Positions 33,957 through 43,467 of a stretch of 64,000 bases of DNA are shown here, in pieces (the first letter of the stretch is position 1; each line of letters begins with the position of its first letter). A program made the position numbers and the translations under genes. The stretch spans positions 1,178,001-1,242,000 of the forward strand of contig NZ_JAFBGM010000002.1 of the NCBI RefSeq assembly GCF_016811105.1, written 5' to 3'. The notes below the pieces were generated by a model that saw only the letters and a program-made list of their open reading frames with translations, searched no databases and had not been told where the DNA came from. Origin of the DNA: Aurantibacter crassamenti. GTDB lineage: Bacteria; Bacteroidota; Bacteroidia; Flavobacteriales; Flavobacteriaceae.

Positions 33957-34029
33957 AACCAACAAAGAATTCAGAAATTATTTAAAAAAATAATAGAATA
34001 ACACCATTACAGGCGGGCACATTTAAAAC

Positions 34030-34395
34030 TTAATCTACCTTAAAATTTAGAAGAACTTCACCCTCTTCGGTAATATTCAGTTCGTAGGTATAAAAACCAA
34101 AACTCAGAGAATCTTCACCCACAAAATCTATAGGTTGATATGAATAGTTTGTACTATCTGCTTCAATTACAATAGAAGCGTACTTATATGCGGTTTCAAA
34201 TTCTAAATATTCAGAATAATCACCTGAAGCCACATTTTCATAAGATTCTTCAGTACCGCTAACCTCAACTTTAACAAAATTAAGATTCGATTGATTTTTT
34301 ATCCTAATATTAACATCGCCAATAACATCATCACGATCAGTACAAGCGCCTATAACTAAGGTAGTGGCAAAAAGAAGTAACAAAAACTTTCTCAT
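34030..34395 (-). CDS. Small lipoprotein of unknown function
   Basis: 121 residues. Signal peptide with a lipobox (MRKFLLLLFATTLVIGAC), so it should be lipid-anchored at Cys18. The mature part is acidic and beta-rich (NIRIKNQSNLNFVKVEVSGT) and may be an Ig-like fold. No known family recognised. It reads away from the repeat region, next to yaaA. Confidence 0.65.
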   Translation of the reverse strand: MRKFLLLLFATTLVIGACTDRDDVIGDVNIRIKNQSNLNFVKVEVSGTEESYENVASGDYSEYLEFETAYKYASIVIEADSTNYSYQPIDFVGEDSLSFGFYTYELNITEEGEVLLNFKVD

Positions 34396-34452
34396 AAGTA
34401 CCCAATTTAAAATATGGTATACTTATATAAACGTTTTTGAATAAAAAATATT

Positions 34453-35214
34453 CTATCGCACAAAAACGAGTTCATTCTCTTTTTCTGAAAGCGCTTCACT
34501 ATATCCATATCCTTGATAATCGAAACCTTTTAAATCATCAATAGTTTTCGCATTTGTATCAACAATATATCTCGTCATATAACCACGCGCCAGTTTTACA
34601 AAAGTCATGATTGTCTTGTACTCCCCGTTTTTCAAATCTTTAAAAACGATATCTACAACAGGCACTTTCAAGGCTTTTTTATCAATTGCTTTAAAATATT
34701 CATTGCTCGCTAAATTGACAAAAAGTTCATCAGCATCTAGTTCTTCATTTAAAGATTTAACAATCTTAGGCTTCCAAAACTCATATAGGTTTTTACTTTT
34801 TCCGACCGGAAATTTCGTTCCCATTTCTAATCGATAGGCTTTCAGTAAATCTAAAGGTTTCAAAATTCCATACAAACCCGATATAATACGCACCGTATTT
34901 TGAAGTGTTTCTATTTTAGATTCTGGTAAAGTATAAACGTCCATGCCCCTATATACATCACCGCTAAATGCATAAGCAGCAGGGCGAGCATCCTCAGTTG
35001 AAAATGGTAAACTCCATTCTTGATTACGTTCATAATTCAATTGCCCTAAATTATCAGAAATTCGCATCAACTTTGAAAGACTTTTGGCTGATTTTTTCTT
35101 CAACAACTTATTCAATCGTTCAGCATCATCAAGAAAAAGGGCCTCAGTATGCAATGAGGTGGGTAATTCGCGTTCAAAATCAAGCGATTTAGCTGGAGAC
35201 AATACTACTTTCAT
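34453..35214 (-). CDS. yaaA: Peroxide stress protein YaaA
   Basis: 253 residues, typical for the DUF328/UPF0246 family. The N-terminal LSPAKSLDFERELPT and the later GDVYRGMDVYTLPESKIE, SGLYGILKPLDLLKAYRLEM and YMTRYIVD are family landmarks. In E. coli YaaA lowers free iron and damage during peroxide stress. It is a stand-alone gene; neighbours give no further clue. Confidence 0.92.
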   Translation of the reverse strand: MKVVLSPAKSLDFERELPTSLHTEALFLDDAERLNKLLKKKSAKSLSKLMRISDNLGQLNYERNQEWSLPFSTEDARPAAYAFSGDVYRGMDVYTLPESKIETLQNTVRIISGLYGILKPLDLLKAYRLEMGTKFPVGKSKNLYEFWKPKIVKSLNEELDADELFVNLASNEYFKAIDKKALKVPVVDIVFKDLKNGEYKTIMTFVKLARGYMTRYIVDTNAKTIDDLKGFDYQGYGYSEALSEKENELVFVR

Positions 35215-35307
35215 TTCTTTTAATTTTCTATAAAAATAATAAGCTCAACTTAAAAATAAATACATTTCTAAGAAGAGTTTTAAATAATGCCATCAATGAA
35301 ATTTATG

Positions 35308-36333
35308 CTATTGACTGTGCTTTGTGTAGTCGCGCCATTTCTCAATACATTCTGCCATATCTTTCGGAATTTCAGAATCGAATTGCATTTTCTTTTTAGT
35401 CACAGGATGTATAAAACCTAAGGTTTTGGCATGCAAAGCTTGTCTTGGTAGAATTTTAAAAGCATTTTCAACAAACTGCTTATACTTTGTAAACGTGGTA
35501 CCTTTTAGAATTTTTTCACCACCATAGCGCTCATCATTAAATAAAGTATGACCAATATACTTCATATGCACTCTAATTTGATGGGTTCTACCCGTTTCTA
35601 ATTTACAAGAAACTAGTGTCAAATATCCGAGTCGCTCTATAACCTTATAATGCGTAACTGCTTCTTTACCTTGATCACCTTCAGGAAAAACATGCATTTG
35701 CAATCTGTTCTTTGGGTGTCTTGCAATATGTCCTTCAACAGTACCTTCATCTTCTTCCATATTACCCCAAACAATTGCCACATACTCTCTCTCTGAGGTT
35801 TTATCAAAGAATTGTTTAGACAAATGAGTCATTGCAGCTTCAGTTTTCGCCACAACTAAAAGTCCTGAAGTATCTTTATCAATACGATGAACTAATCCTG
35901 GGCGTTCATTGCTATTTACTGGAAGATTTTCAATATGATGCAAAAGCGCATTTATTAAAGTACCTGAATAATTTCCGTGACCAGGATGCACAACCATACC
36001 TGCTGGTTTGTTCACCACAAGCAAAACATCATCCTCATAAACAATATCAATAGGAATATCTTCTGGAACTAATAAATTTTCATGTGGCGGATGCTCAAAC
36101 AGCACTTTCACCTCATCACCGGCTTTTACCTTATAATTTTGCTTTACAATAACGTCATTCACCCAAATATGACCAGATTTGGCAGCCTGTTGTATCTTAT
36201 TTCGTGTAGCATTTTCAATGAAATTCATCAAAAATTTATCTACTCTAAGTGGCTCTTGACCTTTAGAGGCTATGGTATTAAAATGTTCAAAGAGTTCGTT
36301 TTCCTGTAAATCAGGATCGTTTTGCGGTTCCAT
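35308..36333 (-). CDS. rluD: Pseudouridine synthase, RluD family
   Basis: 341 residues. An N-terminal S4-like domain (DKFLMNFIENATRNKIQQAA, AGDEVKVLFE) precedes the catalytic domain with the Asp motif GLVHRIDKDTSGLLVVAK and the C-terminal GRTHQIRVHMKYIGHTLFND. It isomerises uridines in 23S rRNA (RluD-type sites 1911/1915/1917 are likely, not proven). It overlaps the stop of the PASTA gene by one base, so the two are co-translated. Confidence 0.9.
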   Translation of the reverse strand: MEPQNDPDLQENELFEHFNTIASKGQEPLRVDKFLMNFIENATRNKIQQAAKSGHIWVNDVIVKQNYKVKAGDEVKVLFEHPPHENLLVPEDIPIDIVYEDDVLLVVNKPAGMVVHPGHGNYSGTLINALLHHIENLPVNSNERPGLVHRIDKDTSGLLVVAKTEAAMTHLSKQFFDKTSEREYVAIVWGNMEEDEGTVEGHIARHPKNRLQMHVFPEGDQGKEAVTHYKVIERLGYLTLVSCKLETGRTHQIRVHMKYIGHTLFNDERYGGEKILKGTTFTKYKQFVENAFKILPRQALHAKTLGFIHPVTKKKMQFDSEIPKDMAECIEKWRDYTKHSQ

Positions 36334-36920
36334 TATTTTGAATCAGCCTTAATGCGCGCTTGGTCTGGTATTTTACCATTACCACAAACCAATTCTATTT
36401 TAGAAGTTTTCGGAAGCTTATCACCAGGTTTTATGTATTTGCTCTTATACTTTATCTGATAAACCATATTTTCACCCAACTCATCAATATAAGTCACACG
36501 TTGTACATCTAGACCTACTGCCTTTAACATTGATGTAGCATTACGCTGTGTCACCTGTATTATATTCGGTACCGTTACTTTTTTATATCCTGAAGGATTA
36601 ACCGTTAGATAGATTTTACGATTCTCCTTTACTTTATTACCAGCTTTAGGATCCTGATCGATTATTGAAAATCTAGGATAGTCAGGGTTATAATTAGCCG
36701 AATCTAAAACCTCATATCGCAATCCATTTTCTTCAATAGTTGCCCGCATGTCCATTACAGACATTTTAGCCAAATCAGGCACCTCAACAAATTCACCATG
36801 ATTCGTAGTACTGCCAAGCCATCTCAATACTAAAAAGGCTAACAATACAAAAACAACTAATGCAATTACCAATTGAATTAGAAGGGTTCGGCTTATTAAA
36901 AAATTGAAAAAGTTTTTCAT
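36333..36920 (-). CDS. PASTA domain membrane protein
   Basis: 195 residues. One N-terminal membrane helix (LLIQLVIALVVFVLLAFLVL, about 13-32) and an extracytoplasmic part with two PASTA-like units (EVPDLAKMSVMDMRATIEEN; TVPNIIQVTQRNATSMLKAV), plus a short third. PASTA domains bind peptidoglycan precursors, here without a kinase domain. It is in a block next to ddl and rluD, suggesting cell-wall work. It is transcribed divergently from ddl, with 240 bp between start codons. Confidence 0.88.
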   Translation of the reverse strand: MKNFFNFLISRTLLIQLVIALVVFVLLAFLVLRWLGSTTNHGEFVEVPDLAKMSVMDMRATIEENGLRYEVLDSANYNPDYPRFSIIDQDPKAGNKVKENRKIYLTVNPSGYKKVTVPNIIQVTQRNATSMLKAVGLDVQRVTYIDELGENMVYQIKYKSKYIKPGDKLPKTSKIELVCGNGKIPDQARIKADSK

Positions 36921-37160
36921 TGACTAGAATTGACCTGACAAATATAGGAAACGGATAGCTTTTTTCTTTACTTTGAATTAGCCAATATGCACTAGAATCA
37001 AATTTTCTTTGAATATTAGAATATTGGTCAAGTTGCATTGGTTGATCCATTTTTTTGTTTAGATAAACCTAGCCATACAATTAAAAATAAACATATTAGT
37101 TTTATACCACCAAGGTATAGACTTAACAATAAAACAAGTACTTTCAAATCTATCGAGAGC

Positions 37161-38144
37161 ATGAAGAAAAATATTGCCATCATCATGGGGGGCTATTCAA
37201 AAGAATGGGAAATATCTTTAACAGGTGGAAACGTCGTTTACAATAATCTTAACAAAGAGAAATTTAACAGTTATCGCATTCATATTTTTTCCGATAAATG
37301 GGTCTTTGTTGATGAAAATAATGAGGAATACCCCGTAAACAAACATGATTTTAGTGTTGAGTATAAAGGTGTGAAAGTAACATTTGACTGCGTTTTTAAT
37401 GCTATACATGGCTCACCAGGTGAAGATGGGCTTTTGCCAGCATATTTTGAATTAATGGGCATACCACAAACTTCTTGTGATTATTACCAATCAGCCTTAA
37501 CCTTTAATAAGCGTGACTTACTTAGTGTATTAAGGCCTTATGGAATAAAATCTGCTTCGTCTTATTATTTAAATCTCGGTGACCATATAGATGAAGATTC
37601 AATAGTTGAAAAAGTAGGATTACCATGTTTTGTCAAAGCCAACAAGGCCGGAAGCAGTTTTGGAATATCAAAAGTTTATGAAAAATCACTCTTAAAAGCA
37701 GCAATTGAAACGGCATATGAACATGATGATGAGATTATCATAGAATCATTTCTTGATGGCACAGAAGTATCTGTTGGTGTAATTACATATAAGGGCGAAA
37801 TAAAAGTTTTACCTATAACTGAAATAGTCACTGATAACGATTTTTTCGACTATAAAGCAAAATATGAAAATCAATCAACAGAAATCACTCCTGCACGTTT
37901 GACTGAAATTAAGACTAACAATGTTACCTCTGCAGCTAAGCTAGCCTATAAGGTTCTTAAAATGAGCGGATATTCTCGCAGTGAGTTTATATTTATTGGT
38001 GATGAACCATATATGCTAGAGATGAATACCACACCAGGTCTAACCACAGCTAGTCTTCTACCCCAACAAGCACAAGCAGCTGGCATTTCTTTAAGTGAAC
38101 TCTTTGAAAGTGCCGTTGAAGAGGCCTTACAGATAAAAGGTTAA
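37161..38144 (+). CDS. ddl: D-alanine--D-alanine ligase
   Basis: 327 residues from the ATG at 37161 (MKKNIAIIMGGYSKEWEISL), which matches the family start GGxSxExxIS. An upstream in-frame start at 37038 would add 41 residues without homology. ATP-grasp motifs include HGSPGEDGLLPAYFELMGIP, FVKANKAGSSFGISKV and MLEMNTTPGLTTASLLPQQA. It makes D-Ala-D-Ala for peptidoglycan. It is followed 23 bp later by coaD. Confidence 0.95.
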   Translation: MKKNIAIIMGGYSKEWEISLTGGNVVYNNLNKEKFNSYRIHIFSDKWVFVDENNEEYPVNKHDFSVEYKGVKVTFDCVFNAIHGSPGEDGLLPAYFELMGIPQTSCDYYQSALTFNKRDLLSVLRPYGIKSASSYYLNLGDHIDEDSIVEKVGLPCFVKANKAGSSFGISKVYEKSLLKAAIETAYEHDDEIIIESFLDGTEVSVGVITYKGEIKVLPITEIVTDNDFFDYKAKYENQSTEITPARLTEIKTNNVTSAAKLAYKVLKMSGYSRSEFIFIGDEPYMLEMNTTPGLTTASLLPQQAQAAGISLSELFESAVEEALQIKG

Positions 38145-38167
38145 CTTTGAAATTATAATCAACCCAT

Positions 38168-38623
38168 ATGAGACGTGCAATATTTCCTGGATCATTTGAC
38201 CCTATAACTTTAGGGCATACAGATATAATAACTCGCGCTGTAACCTTATTTGATGAGTTAATTATAGCAATTGGCGTTAATTCAGATAAGAATTATATGT
38301 TCTCACTAGAAGAAAGAAAAGCCTTTGTAGCGAAAACATTTGAAAACGAACCTAAGATCAAAGTTATGACCTACAAGGGTTTGACAGTGAATTTTTGTCA
38401 GGATGTAGATGCTGATTTTATACTCAGAGGTCTACGTAACCCAGCTGATTTTGAATTTGAAAAAGCTATAGCACACACCAACAGAAAACTTGCCAAAATT
38501 GAAACCGTTTTTTTACTCACAGCTGCACGTACGTCATATATAAGCTCTTCTATTGTGCGTGATGTTATAAGAAACGGAGGCGACTACACTGTTTTAGTTC
38601 CAGAATCAGTGCAAGTTAAATAA
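38168..38623 (+). CDS. coaD: Phosphopantetheine adenylyltransferase
   Basis: 151 residues. The nucleotidyltransferase motif FPGSFDPITLGHTDII contains the HxGH-like TLGH, and the C-terminal half has YISSSIVRDVIRNGGD. It makes dephospho-CoA from 4'-phosphopantetheine and ATP, the fourth step of CoA synthesis. It lies in one transcript with ddl (23 bp gap). Confidence 0.97.
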   Translation: MRRAIFPGSFDPITLGHTDIITRAVTLFDELIIAIGVNSDKNYMFSLEERKAFVAKTFENEPKIKVMTYKGLTVNFCQDVDADFILRGLRNPADFEFEKAIAHTNRKLAKIETVFLLTAARTSYISSSIVRDVIRNGGDYTVLVPESVQVK

Positions 38624-38675
38624 GCATTAGTTTTTGTAAATCAGCAATTTACCTAGTAAGTTCCTTTAAATTTAT

Positions 38676-38683
38676 TAAATTTG
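38676..38683 (+). promoter_or_regulatory. -7 box upstream of the histidine kinase gene
   Basis: TAAATTTG matches TAnnTTTG, about 99 bp before the kinase ATG. No clear -33 box is seen at the expected position. Leader function, if any, is unknown. Confidence 0.4.
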
Positions 38684-38781
38684 TAGGAAAATACATCAAT
38701 ACGCATATTGCATTAACCCCTTACTTCCTATTTATGCTACCACACCACTAGTTTTGGTGCATTCACAACAATAAGTGACTT

Positions 38782-40671
38782 ATGTTAAAAAATCAACATA
38801 ATTTAGTAGGAAATTTCCTTACAATGCTCAATAGTACCAAATCGTCTGTAAGGGACTATCTAATAAAACAGTTGCCAACAGCTACTGCTTTTATCAATAC
38901 TAGGTTTGAAGTTGTACACGCTTCAGACCAATGGATAGATTCCTTCGAATTTTCAGCCCCCGAAGTATTCGGTGCGACTATATTTGAGCTATTCGGAGAA
39001 ACTGGTGAGCGCTGGAGACCTATCTTAGAAAGTTGTTTTAAAGGCACTTGCAGTAAACAAAACATTGATTCATATTTTAACGACAGCGGAGAAGAAGTTC
39101 ATATTCAATGGCGAAACTTGCCCTGGTATGATGAAAATGAAAATATCGTTGGTGCTATTATTCAAAACCAAGATGTTACCCAAAGAATAGTAAATGAACA
39201 GAAATTAGTAAAATTAGGCGCTTTTTTAGATGAAAAATCGAAAACCGCCAAAATTGGCAGTTGGGAATTAGACATCAACCGAAATATTTGGTGGTGCTCT
39301 ATGACCAAAGAGATTCTAGGTGTTCCTGAATCTTATATTCCTTCGCAAGAATCAATATTATCGTTCTTTAAAGAAGGTGAAAGTCAACAAAAAATGATTA
39401 AGGTCACCAAACTAGCTCTTGAAAAAGGCAAACCTTGGAGTGATAAATTTCAAATAATCACTAAAAATGGCGAAGAGAAATGGGTAATATGTACAGGAAA
39501 TCCGCTCTATCAAAATGGAGAAACAACAGGTTTAATAGGTACTTTTAGAGATATTACCGAAAAAGTTAATCAAGATGCTAAATCCAAAGAAAAAGAGCAT
39601 TTATTACAAACATTGATAGACCATTTACCTATAAATGTATTCATAAAAGATACTAAGGCTAGAAAAATACTAGCAAATAAACACGAACTTGAGTTTTTTG
39701 GCCTGCAACATGAGAATCAAATTTTAGGTAAAGATGATTCACATTTTATAACCGGTGAATCTTTGAAAGCTTGCCTAGCAGATGATTTCTATGTAATAGA
39801 AAAGGGAAAAGCCATATTAAAAAAAGAGAATACAGTTGTTTTAAATAATGGTAAAGAAGTAACCTTTTCAACTTCAAAAATACCTCTACTTGACGAGGAC
39901 AAAAATGTTATTGGCCTTGTTGGTATTAGTCTTGACATTTCTGACCAAAAAGTAAAAGAGGAAGAACTTAGAAGATTAATTAATGTAACATCATTACAAA
40001 ACAAGAAATTAGTAGATTTTGCGCACATTATTTCACACAATCTAAGATCTCATGCAGCCAATTTTTCAATGTTACTAGAATTTTTAGTTACTGAAAAAGA
40101 TAAAGATGAAAAACAGAACATAACTCAAATGCTTGTAAAGGCATCAGATGGACTTTTAGAAAGTCTTGATAATCTTAACGGCGTTGTTGCGATAAGCACA
40201 AATATAAATATTGACAAAAAACAAATTAATTTAAGCAAGTCAATTAATAAAACTGCAAATCAATTATCTGATTTGCTACTTAAAAATAATGTTACTTTTA
40301 TAAACAACGTTACTGAAAGCGTTGTGGTAAAAGCAATTCCGGAATATCTAGAGAATATTTTAAATAATTTTATTACAAACGGCGTAAAATATAGAGAGTC
40401 TACAAGAGATTCTTTCGTTAAATTCAAAACTACAAAAGAGGAAAATTACACGGTTCTATCTATTGAAGATAATGGAATTGGTATCGATTTAAAAAAGCAT
40501 GGCGACAAAATGTTTGGCATGTATAAAACCTTTCATCATAATGAAGATGCTAAAGGAATAGGCTTGTTTTTCACCAAAAAACAAATAGAAGCCATGAACG
40601 GTAAGGTAGAAGTTTATAGCGAAGTTGGCGTAGGCACTACTTTCAAGATATATTTTAATGACAAAAGTTAA
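38782..40671 (+). CDS. PAS domain sensor histidine kinase
   Basis: 629 residues, no membrane segment, so cytoplasmic. Three PAS units are indicated by VGAIIQNQDVTQRIV, GLIGTFRDITEK and GLVGISLDISDQK, ending at about 130, 255 and 400. The H-box FAHIISHNLRSHAANF has the phosphoacceptor H419. HATPase motifs are NNFITNGVKYRE (N-box), IEDNGIGIDL (G1) and AKGIGLFFTKKQ (G2). HisKA is of the HWE-like/SHNLR type common in Flavobacteriia. The stop overlaps the start of the response-regulator gene by 14 bp, so the pair is translationally coupled. The signal is unknown. Confidence 0.93.
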   Translation: MLKNQHNLVGNFLTMLNSTKSSVRDYLIKQLPTATAFINTRFEVVHASDQWIDSFEFSAPEVFGATIFELFGETGERWRPILESCFKGTCSKQNIDSYFNDSGEEVHIQWRNLPWYDENENIVGAIIQNQDVTQRIVNEQKLVKLGAFLDEKSKTAKIGSWELDINRNIWWCSMTKEILGVPESYIPSQESILSFFKEGESQQKMIKVTKLALEKGKPWSDKFQIITKNGEEKWVICTGNPLYQNGETTGLIGTFRDITEKVNQDAKSKEKEHLLQTLIDHLPINVFIKDTKARKILANKHELEFFGLQHENQILGKDDSHFITGESLKACLADDFYVIEKGKAILKKENTVVLNNGKEVTFSTSKIPLLDEDKNVIGLVGISLDISDQKVKEEELRRLINVTSLQNKKLVDFAHIISHNLRSHAANFSMLLEFLVTEKDKDEKQNITQMLVKASDGLLESLDNLNGVVAISTNINIDKKQINLSKSINKTANQLSDLLLKNNVTFINNVTESVVVKAIPEYLENILNNFITNGVKYRESTRDSFVKFKTTKEENYTVLSIEDNGIGIDLKKHGDKMFGMYKTFHHNEDAKGIGLFFTKKQIEAMNGKVEVYSEVGVGTTFKIYFNDKS

Positions 40672-41062
40672 TTCAATTTTCATTGTCGATGATGACCCTA
40701 TAACGGTTTTCGGCATACGAAAAATTCTAAATAGTATTGTTGATTGCAATCAAATAGAGACCTTTGGTAATGGCAAATTAGCCATTGATGCTATCAAAAA
40801 CATTTTAGAAAATAACGGAGAAATACCAGAGATAATTTTTCTTGACATCAACATGCCAATAATGGACGGTTGGCAGTTCATGGAAGAATTTATAAATCTA
40901 CCAATTGAGATGCGAGTGCGTATAAACGTAATTACTTCTTCTATTGCAACGGCTGACCTTGACAATTGGGAAAATTATAGAAAAAAAACACATCATATAG
41001 TTGACTACGCCAATAAACCAGTTAAGCGTTCAGAGATTACAAAAATCACTAAACCAGCCTAA
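40658..41062 (+). CDS. Single-domain response regulator
   Basis: 134 residues, receiver domain only. FIVDDDPITVFG holds acidic residues D11-D13, IFLDINMPIMDG has the phosphorylation Asp D63, VITSS carries the conserved Thr/Ser, and ANKPV the conserved Lys. It has no output domain, so it likely acts by protein contact, as in chemotaxis-type or phosphorelay systems. It overlaps the kinase gene by 14 bp and is the cognate partner. Confidence 0.93.
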   Translation: MTKVNSIFIVDDDPITVFGIRKILNSIVDCNQIETFGNGKLAIDAIKNILENNGEIPEIIFLDINMPIMDGWQFMEEFINLPIEMRVRINVITSSIATADLDNWENYRKKTHHIVDYANKPVKRSEITKITKPA

Positions 41063-41109
41063 TTAGCTGATAATTTTTTACTTAATTTTGACATCTGAAT
41101 TAGTTACAG

Positions 41110-42876
41110 ATGTTAATTCGATTTCTTTTATTTTTTATACTTATCCTGACCTTTTCTTGCACGGAAAAAGAGAAGCAATCTATAGTCAATTTCCCAACTC
41201 ATTTTGAGCAAACTCAGGGCACAGAAACTGCCACTTACGCACAGACTATTGAATTTTACATTCAATTAGCCAAAGAATTTTCTGAAATAAACATTCAAAC
41301 TATTGGTCTTACAGATAGTGGAGAACCACTTCATATTGTCACCTATAACGTAGAAGGTGATTTTAATTTTCGCAAGCTTAGCAAAGAAAAATTAGTGTTG
41401 TTAATTAACAATGGCATACACCCCGGTGAATCTGATGGCATAGACGCTACCATGTTATTATTTAGAGATTTAGCTACAAATAAAATAGACGCTCCAGAGA
41501 AAACCGTTCTAGTAACCATTCCCATTTATAATATTGGCGGTGCATTAAATAGAAATACTGGAACAAGAGCAAATCAAAACGGACCAAAATCTTACGGCTT
41601 TCGCGGAAACACTAAGAATTATGATCTTAACAGAGATTTTATAAAATCCGATTCTAAAAACGCCCGCAGTTTCGCTAAAATATTCCATTTAGTAAATCCA
41701 GATATTTTTATAGATAACCATGTAAGCAATGGTGCAGATTATCAATACACTTTAACACATTTGTTTACGCAACACAATAAATTAGGCGGCCAATTAGGAA
41801 CCTATTTAAATTCTGAAATGATGCCATCTTTAGAGAAATCTTTAATGGCGAATAATTGGGAAATAACCCCATATGTAAATGTATTCAATCAAGTTCCTGA
41901 AACCGGGTTTTCTCAATTTATAGATCACCCAAGATATTCAACCGGCTACACCACTTTATGGAACACTTTTGGCTTAATGGTAGAAACCCATATGTTAAAG
42001 CCATATAAACAAAGAGTTGAAGGCACTTATGAGTTAATGAAACAAGTTATAAATATTGCAGAAACTGACGGTGCAAAAATAAAAGAACTGCGTAATGATG
42101 CTTTGACTAGACATCAGAATTGGTCTACTTACCCAATACAATGGGCGGTAGACTCCACACAACATACTACTTTAAATTTCAAAGGGTACCAAGGAGACAC
42201 AATCATAAGCAAAGTCACTGGTTTTTCTAGATTAAAATACAACAGAAACAAACCCTTCACAAAAGAAATTAAATATCAGAATTATTTTAAAGCTATCGAT
42301 TCTGTAGTTATTCCTGAAGCCTATATTATTAAAAAAGGATATGATAAAATCATCAATTTATTAGACCTGAATCAAATTGTGTATAAAACTATAAAAGCAG
42401 ATACTATACTAGAAGTAGAATCTTATAAAATTCAAGAATATAAAAGTAGAATAAATGCCTATGAAGGGCATTATCTTCATTATGACACAAAGGTAGCAGC
42501 TCAAAACAAGTCTGTCCATTTTTCTAAGGGCGATTATTTAATAATCACAGACCAACCAGGATTTAGATATCTCATGGAAACGCTAGAGCCCGCAGCTGTA
42601 GATTCTTTTTTTAACTGGAATTTTTTCGATGCTATTTTACAGCAAAAAGAAGATTTTTCACCTTATGTTTTTGAAGATGAAGCAGAAGAAATGTTGAAAA
42701 ATGACACGCAATTAAATCAAGATTTTAATCTGAAAAAAGAAGAAGACCTTGAATTTAAATCCAATTGGCATGCACAACTAACATGGTTGTATAAAAAATC
42801 AAATCATTATGAAGCCGCTCATTTACAATACCCAGTATACAGAATTCTAAAAAATAATGCAAAATCAGTTAACTAA
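41110..42876 (+). CDS. M14 family metallocarboxypeptidase-like lipoprotein
   Basis: 588 residues. An N-terminal lipobox (LLFFILILTFSC, Cys17) predicts a lipoprotein. The zinc site HxxE is in NNGIHPGESDGIDATM, with the third His probably in DNHVSNGADYQ and the catalytic Glu in the later region GLMVETHMLKP. This is an M14 carboxypeptidase-like fold with an extended C-terminal domain. Substrate unknown. The C-terminal 4 bp overlap the convergent NUDIX gene. Confidence 0.88.
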   Translation: MLIRFLLFFILILTFSCTEKEKQSIVNFPTHFEQTQGTETATYAQTIEFYIQLAKEFSEINIQTIGLTDSGEPLHIVTYNVEGDFNFRKLSKEKLVLLINNGIHPGESDGIDATMLLFRDLATNKIDAPEKTVLVTIPIYNIGGALNRNTGTRANQNGPKSYGFRGNTKNYDLNRDFIKSDSKNARSFAKIFHLVNPDIFIDNHVSNGADYQYTLTHLFTQHNKLGGQLGTYLNSEMMPSLEKSLMANNWEITPYVNVFNQVPETGFSQFIDHPRYSTGYTTLWNTFGLMVETHMLKPYKQRVEGTYELMKQVINIAETDGAKIKELRNDALTRHQNWSTYPIQWAVDSTQHTTLNFKGYQGDTIISKVTGFSRLKYNRNKPFTKEIKYQNYFKAIDSVVIPEAYIIKKGYDKIINLLDLNQIVYKTIKADTILEVESYKIQEYKSRINAYEGHYLHYDTKVAAQNKSVHFSKGDYLIITDQPGFRYLMETLEPAAVDSFFNWNFFDAILQQKEDFSPYVFEDEAEEMLKNDTQLNQDFNLKKEEDLEFKSNWHAQLTWLYKKSNHYEAAHLQYPVYRILKNNAKSVN

Positions 42877-43460
42877 TACCCAAATAAAATACGAATATTA
42901 GCGAAAGAATTCTCAAGAGCTTCTTTAATTTTAACAGGCCCTTTCCATTTCACTTTATGTATACCTTCTTTCTTCTCACCTTTTAATTTGCCCTCATAAT
43001 AGGTTTTCATCGCAAACCAATGTACTTCCTTTAATGTATCAACACCATTGTTTTTAAAAACATGATATGTAGTTCTTAGAAAATTCTCTATTCGTAAATC
43101 TTTAACTCCTGTTTCTTCCATTACCTCTCTAATGGCACAAGTTTCTATAGATTCACCTTTATCAAGTTTACCTTTCGGCAGATCCCATTTATCATTTCTA
43201 TAAATAAAAAGCACTTTACCTTCTTTATTGGTAACCACTCCCCCAGCTGCAACAACAAGCGGAATTCTCTTGGTAAATTTTTTTAATATTTCTTCTTGAT
43301 TTGGATGATAAATATAGGCCTCACTTAACTTTCCTTTTCGCAAAGAAGTAATGGCTTCTTGAATAGATTCTTCGTTTAGCAAGAAATATTTATGGTCTCC
43401 GGTATCAGAAAGATTGTTCGTTAAAACAAGAGGCCGTTCATTGACAAAAACTTTATACAT
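42873..43460 (-). CDS. NUDIX hydrolase
   Basis: 195 residues from MYKVFVNERPL at 43460; two in-frame starts lie upstream (43469 ATG, 43487 GTG). The Nudix box is GKLDKGESIETCAIREVMEE with the REVxEExG core, preceded by DKWDLPKG. An N-terminal extension of about 75 residues (VFVNERPLVLTNNL) is conserved in Bacteroidota homologues. Substrate unknown. It faces pyrE, and the start at 43469 would overlap the pyrE ATG. Confidence 0.9.
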   Translation of the reverse strand: MYKVFVNERPLVLTNNLSDTGDHKYFLLNEESIQEAITSLRKGKLSEAYIYHPNQEEILKKFTKRIPLVVAAGGVVTNKEGKVLFIYRNDKWDLPKGKLDKGESIETCAIREVMEETGVKDLRIENFLRTTYHVFKNNGVDTLKEVHWFAMKTYYEGKLKGEKKEGIHKVKWKGPVKIKEALENSFANIRILFGY

Positions 43461-43467
43461 TTGCTGC

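Larger units (their letters stand above)
33412..34029. other. Gene-free region with phased GATC repeats (candidate origin or protein-binding locus)
   Basis: 618 bp of AT-rich DNA with no credible gene. Nine GATC sites lie at 33511, 33528, 33539, 33655, 33672, 33683, 33826, 33931 and 33942, most as AAGATC. Spacing is 17 then 11 bp in two repeat copies and 11 bp in a third. A TTATTCACA (33661-33669) matches the E. coli DnaA box TTATNCACA. AAAACACAACACA occurs twice (33462-33474, 33488-33500). There is an inverted repeat TTAAAGAT/ATCTTTAA (33821-33843), two copies of ATGGTTAA near 33,866-33,886, and an A/T hairpin (33977-33994). Function unknown; oriC is the leading guess, but only a guess. Confidence 0.7.

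Noticed and set aside
42873-42876. Frameshift or truncation at the M14/NUDIX end
   Set aside because: The 4 bp overlap is a normal convergent stop overlap; both proteins have full-length family features.
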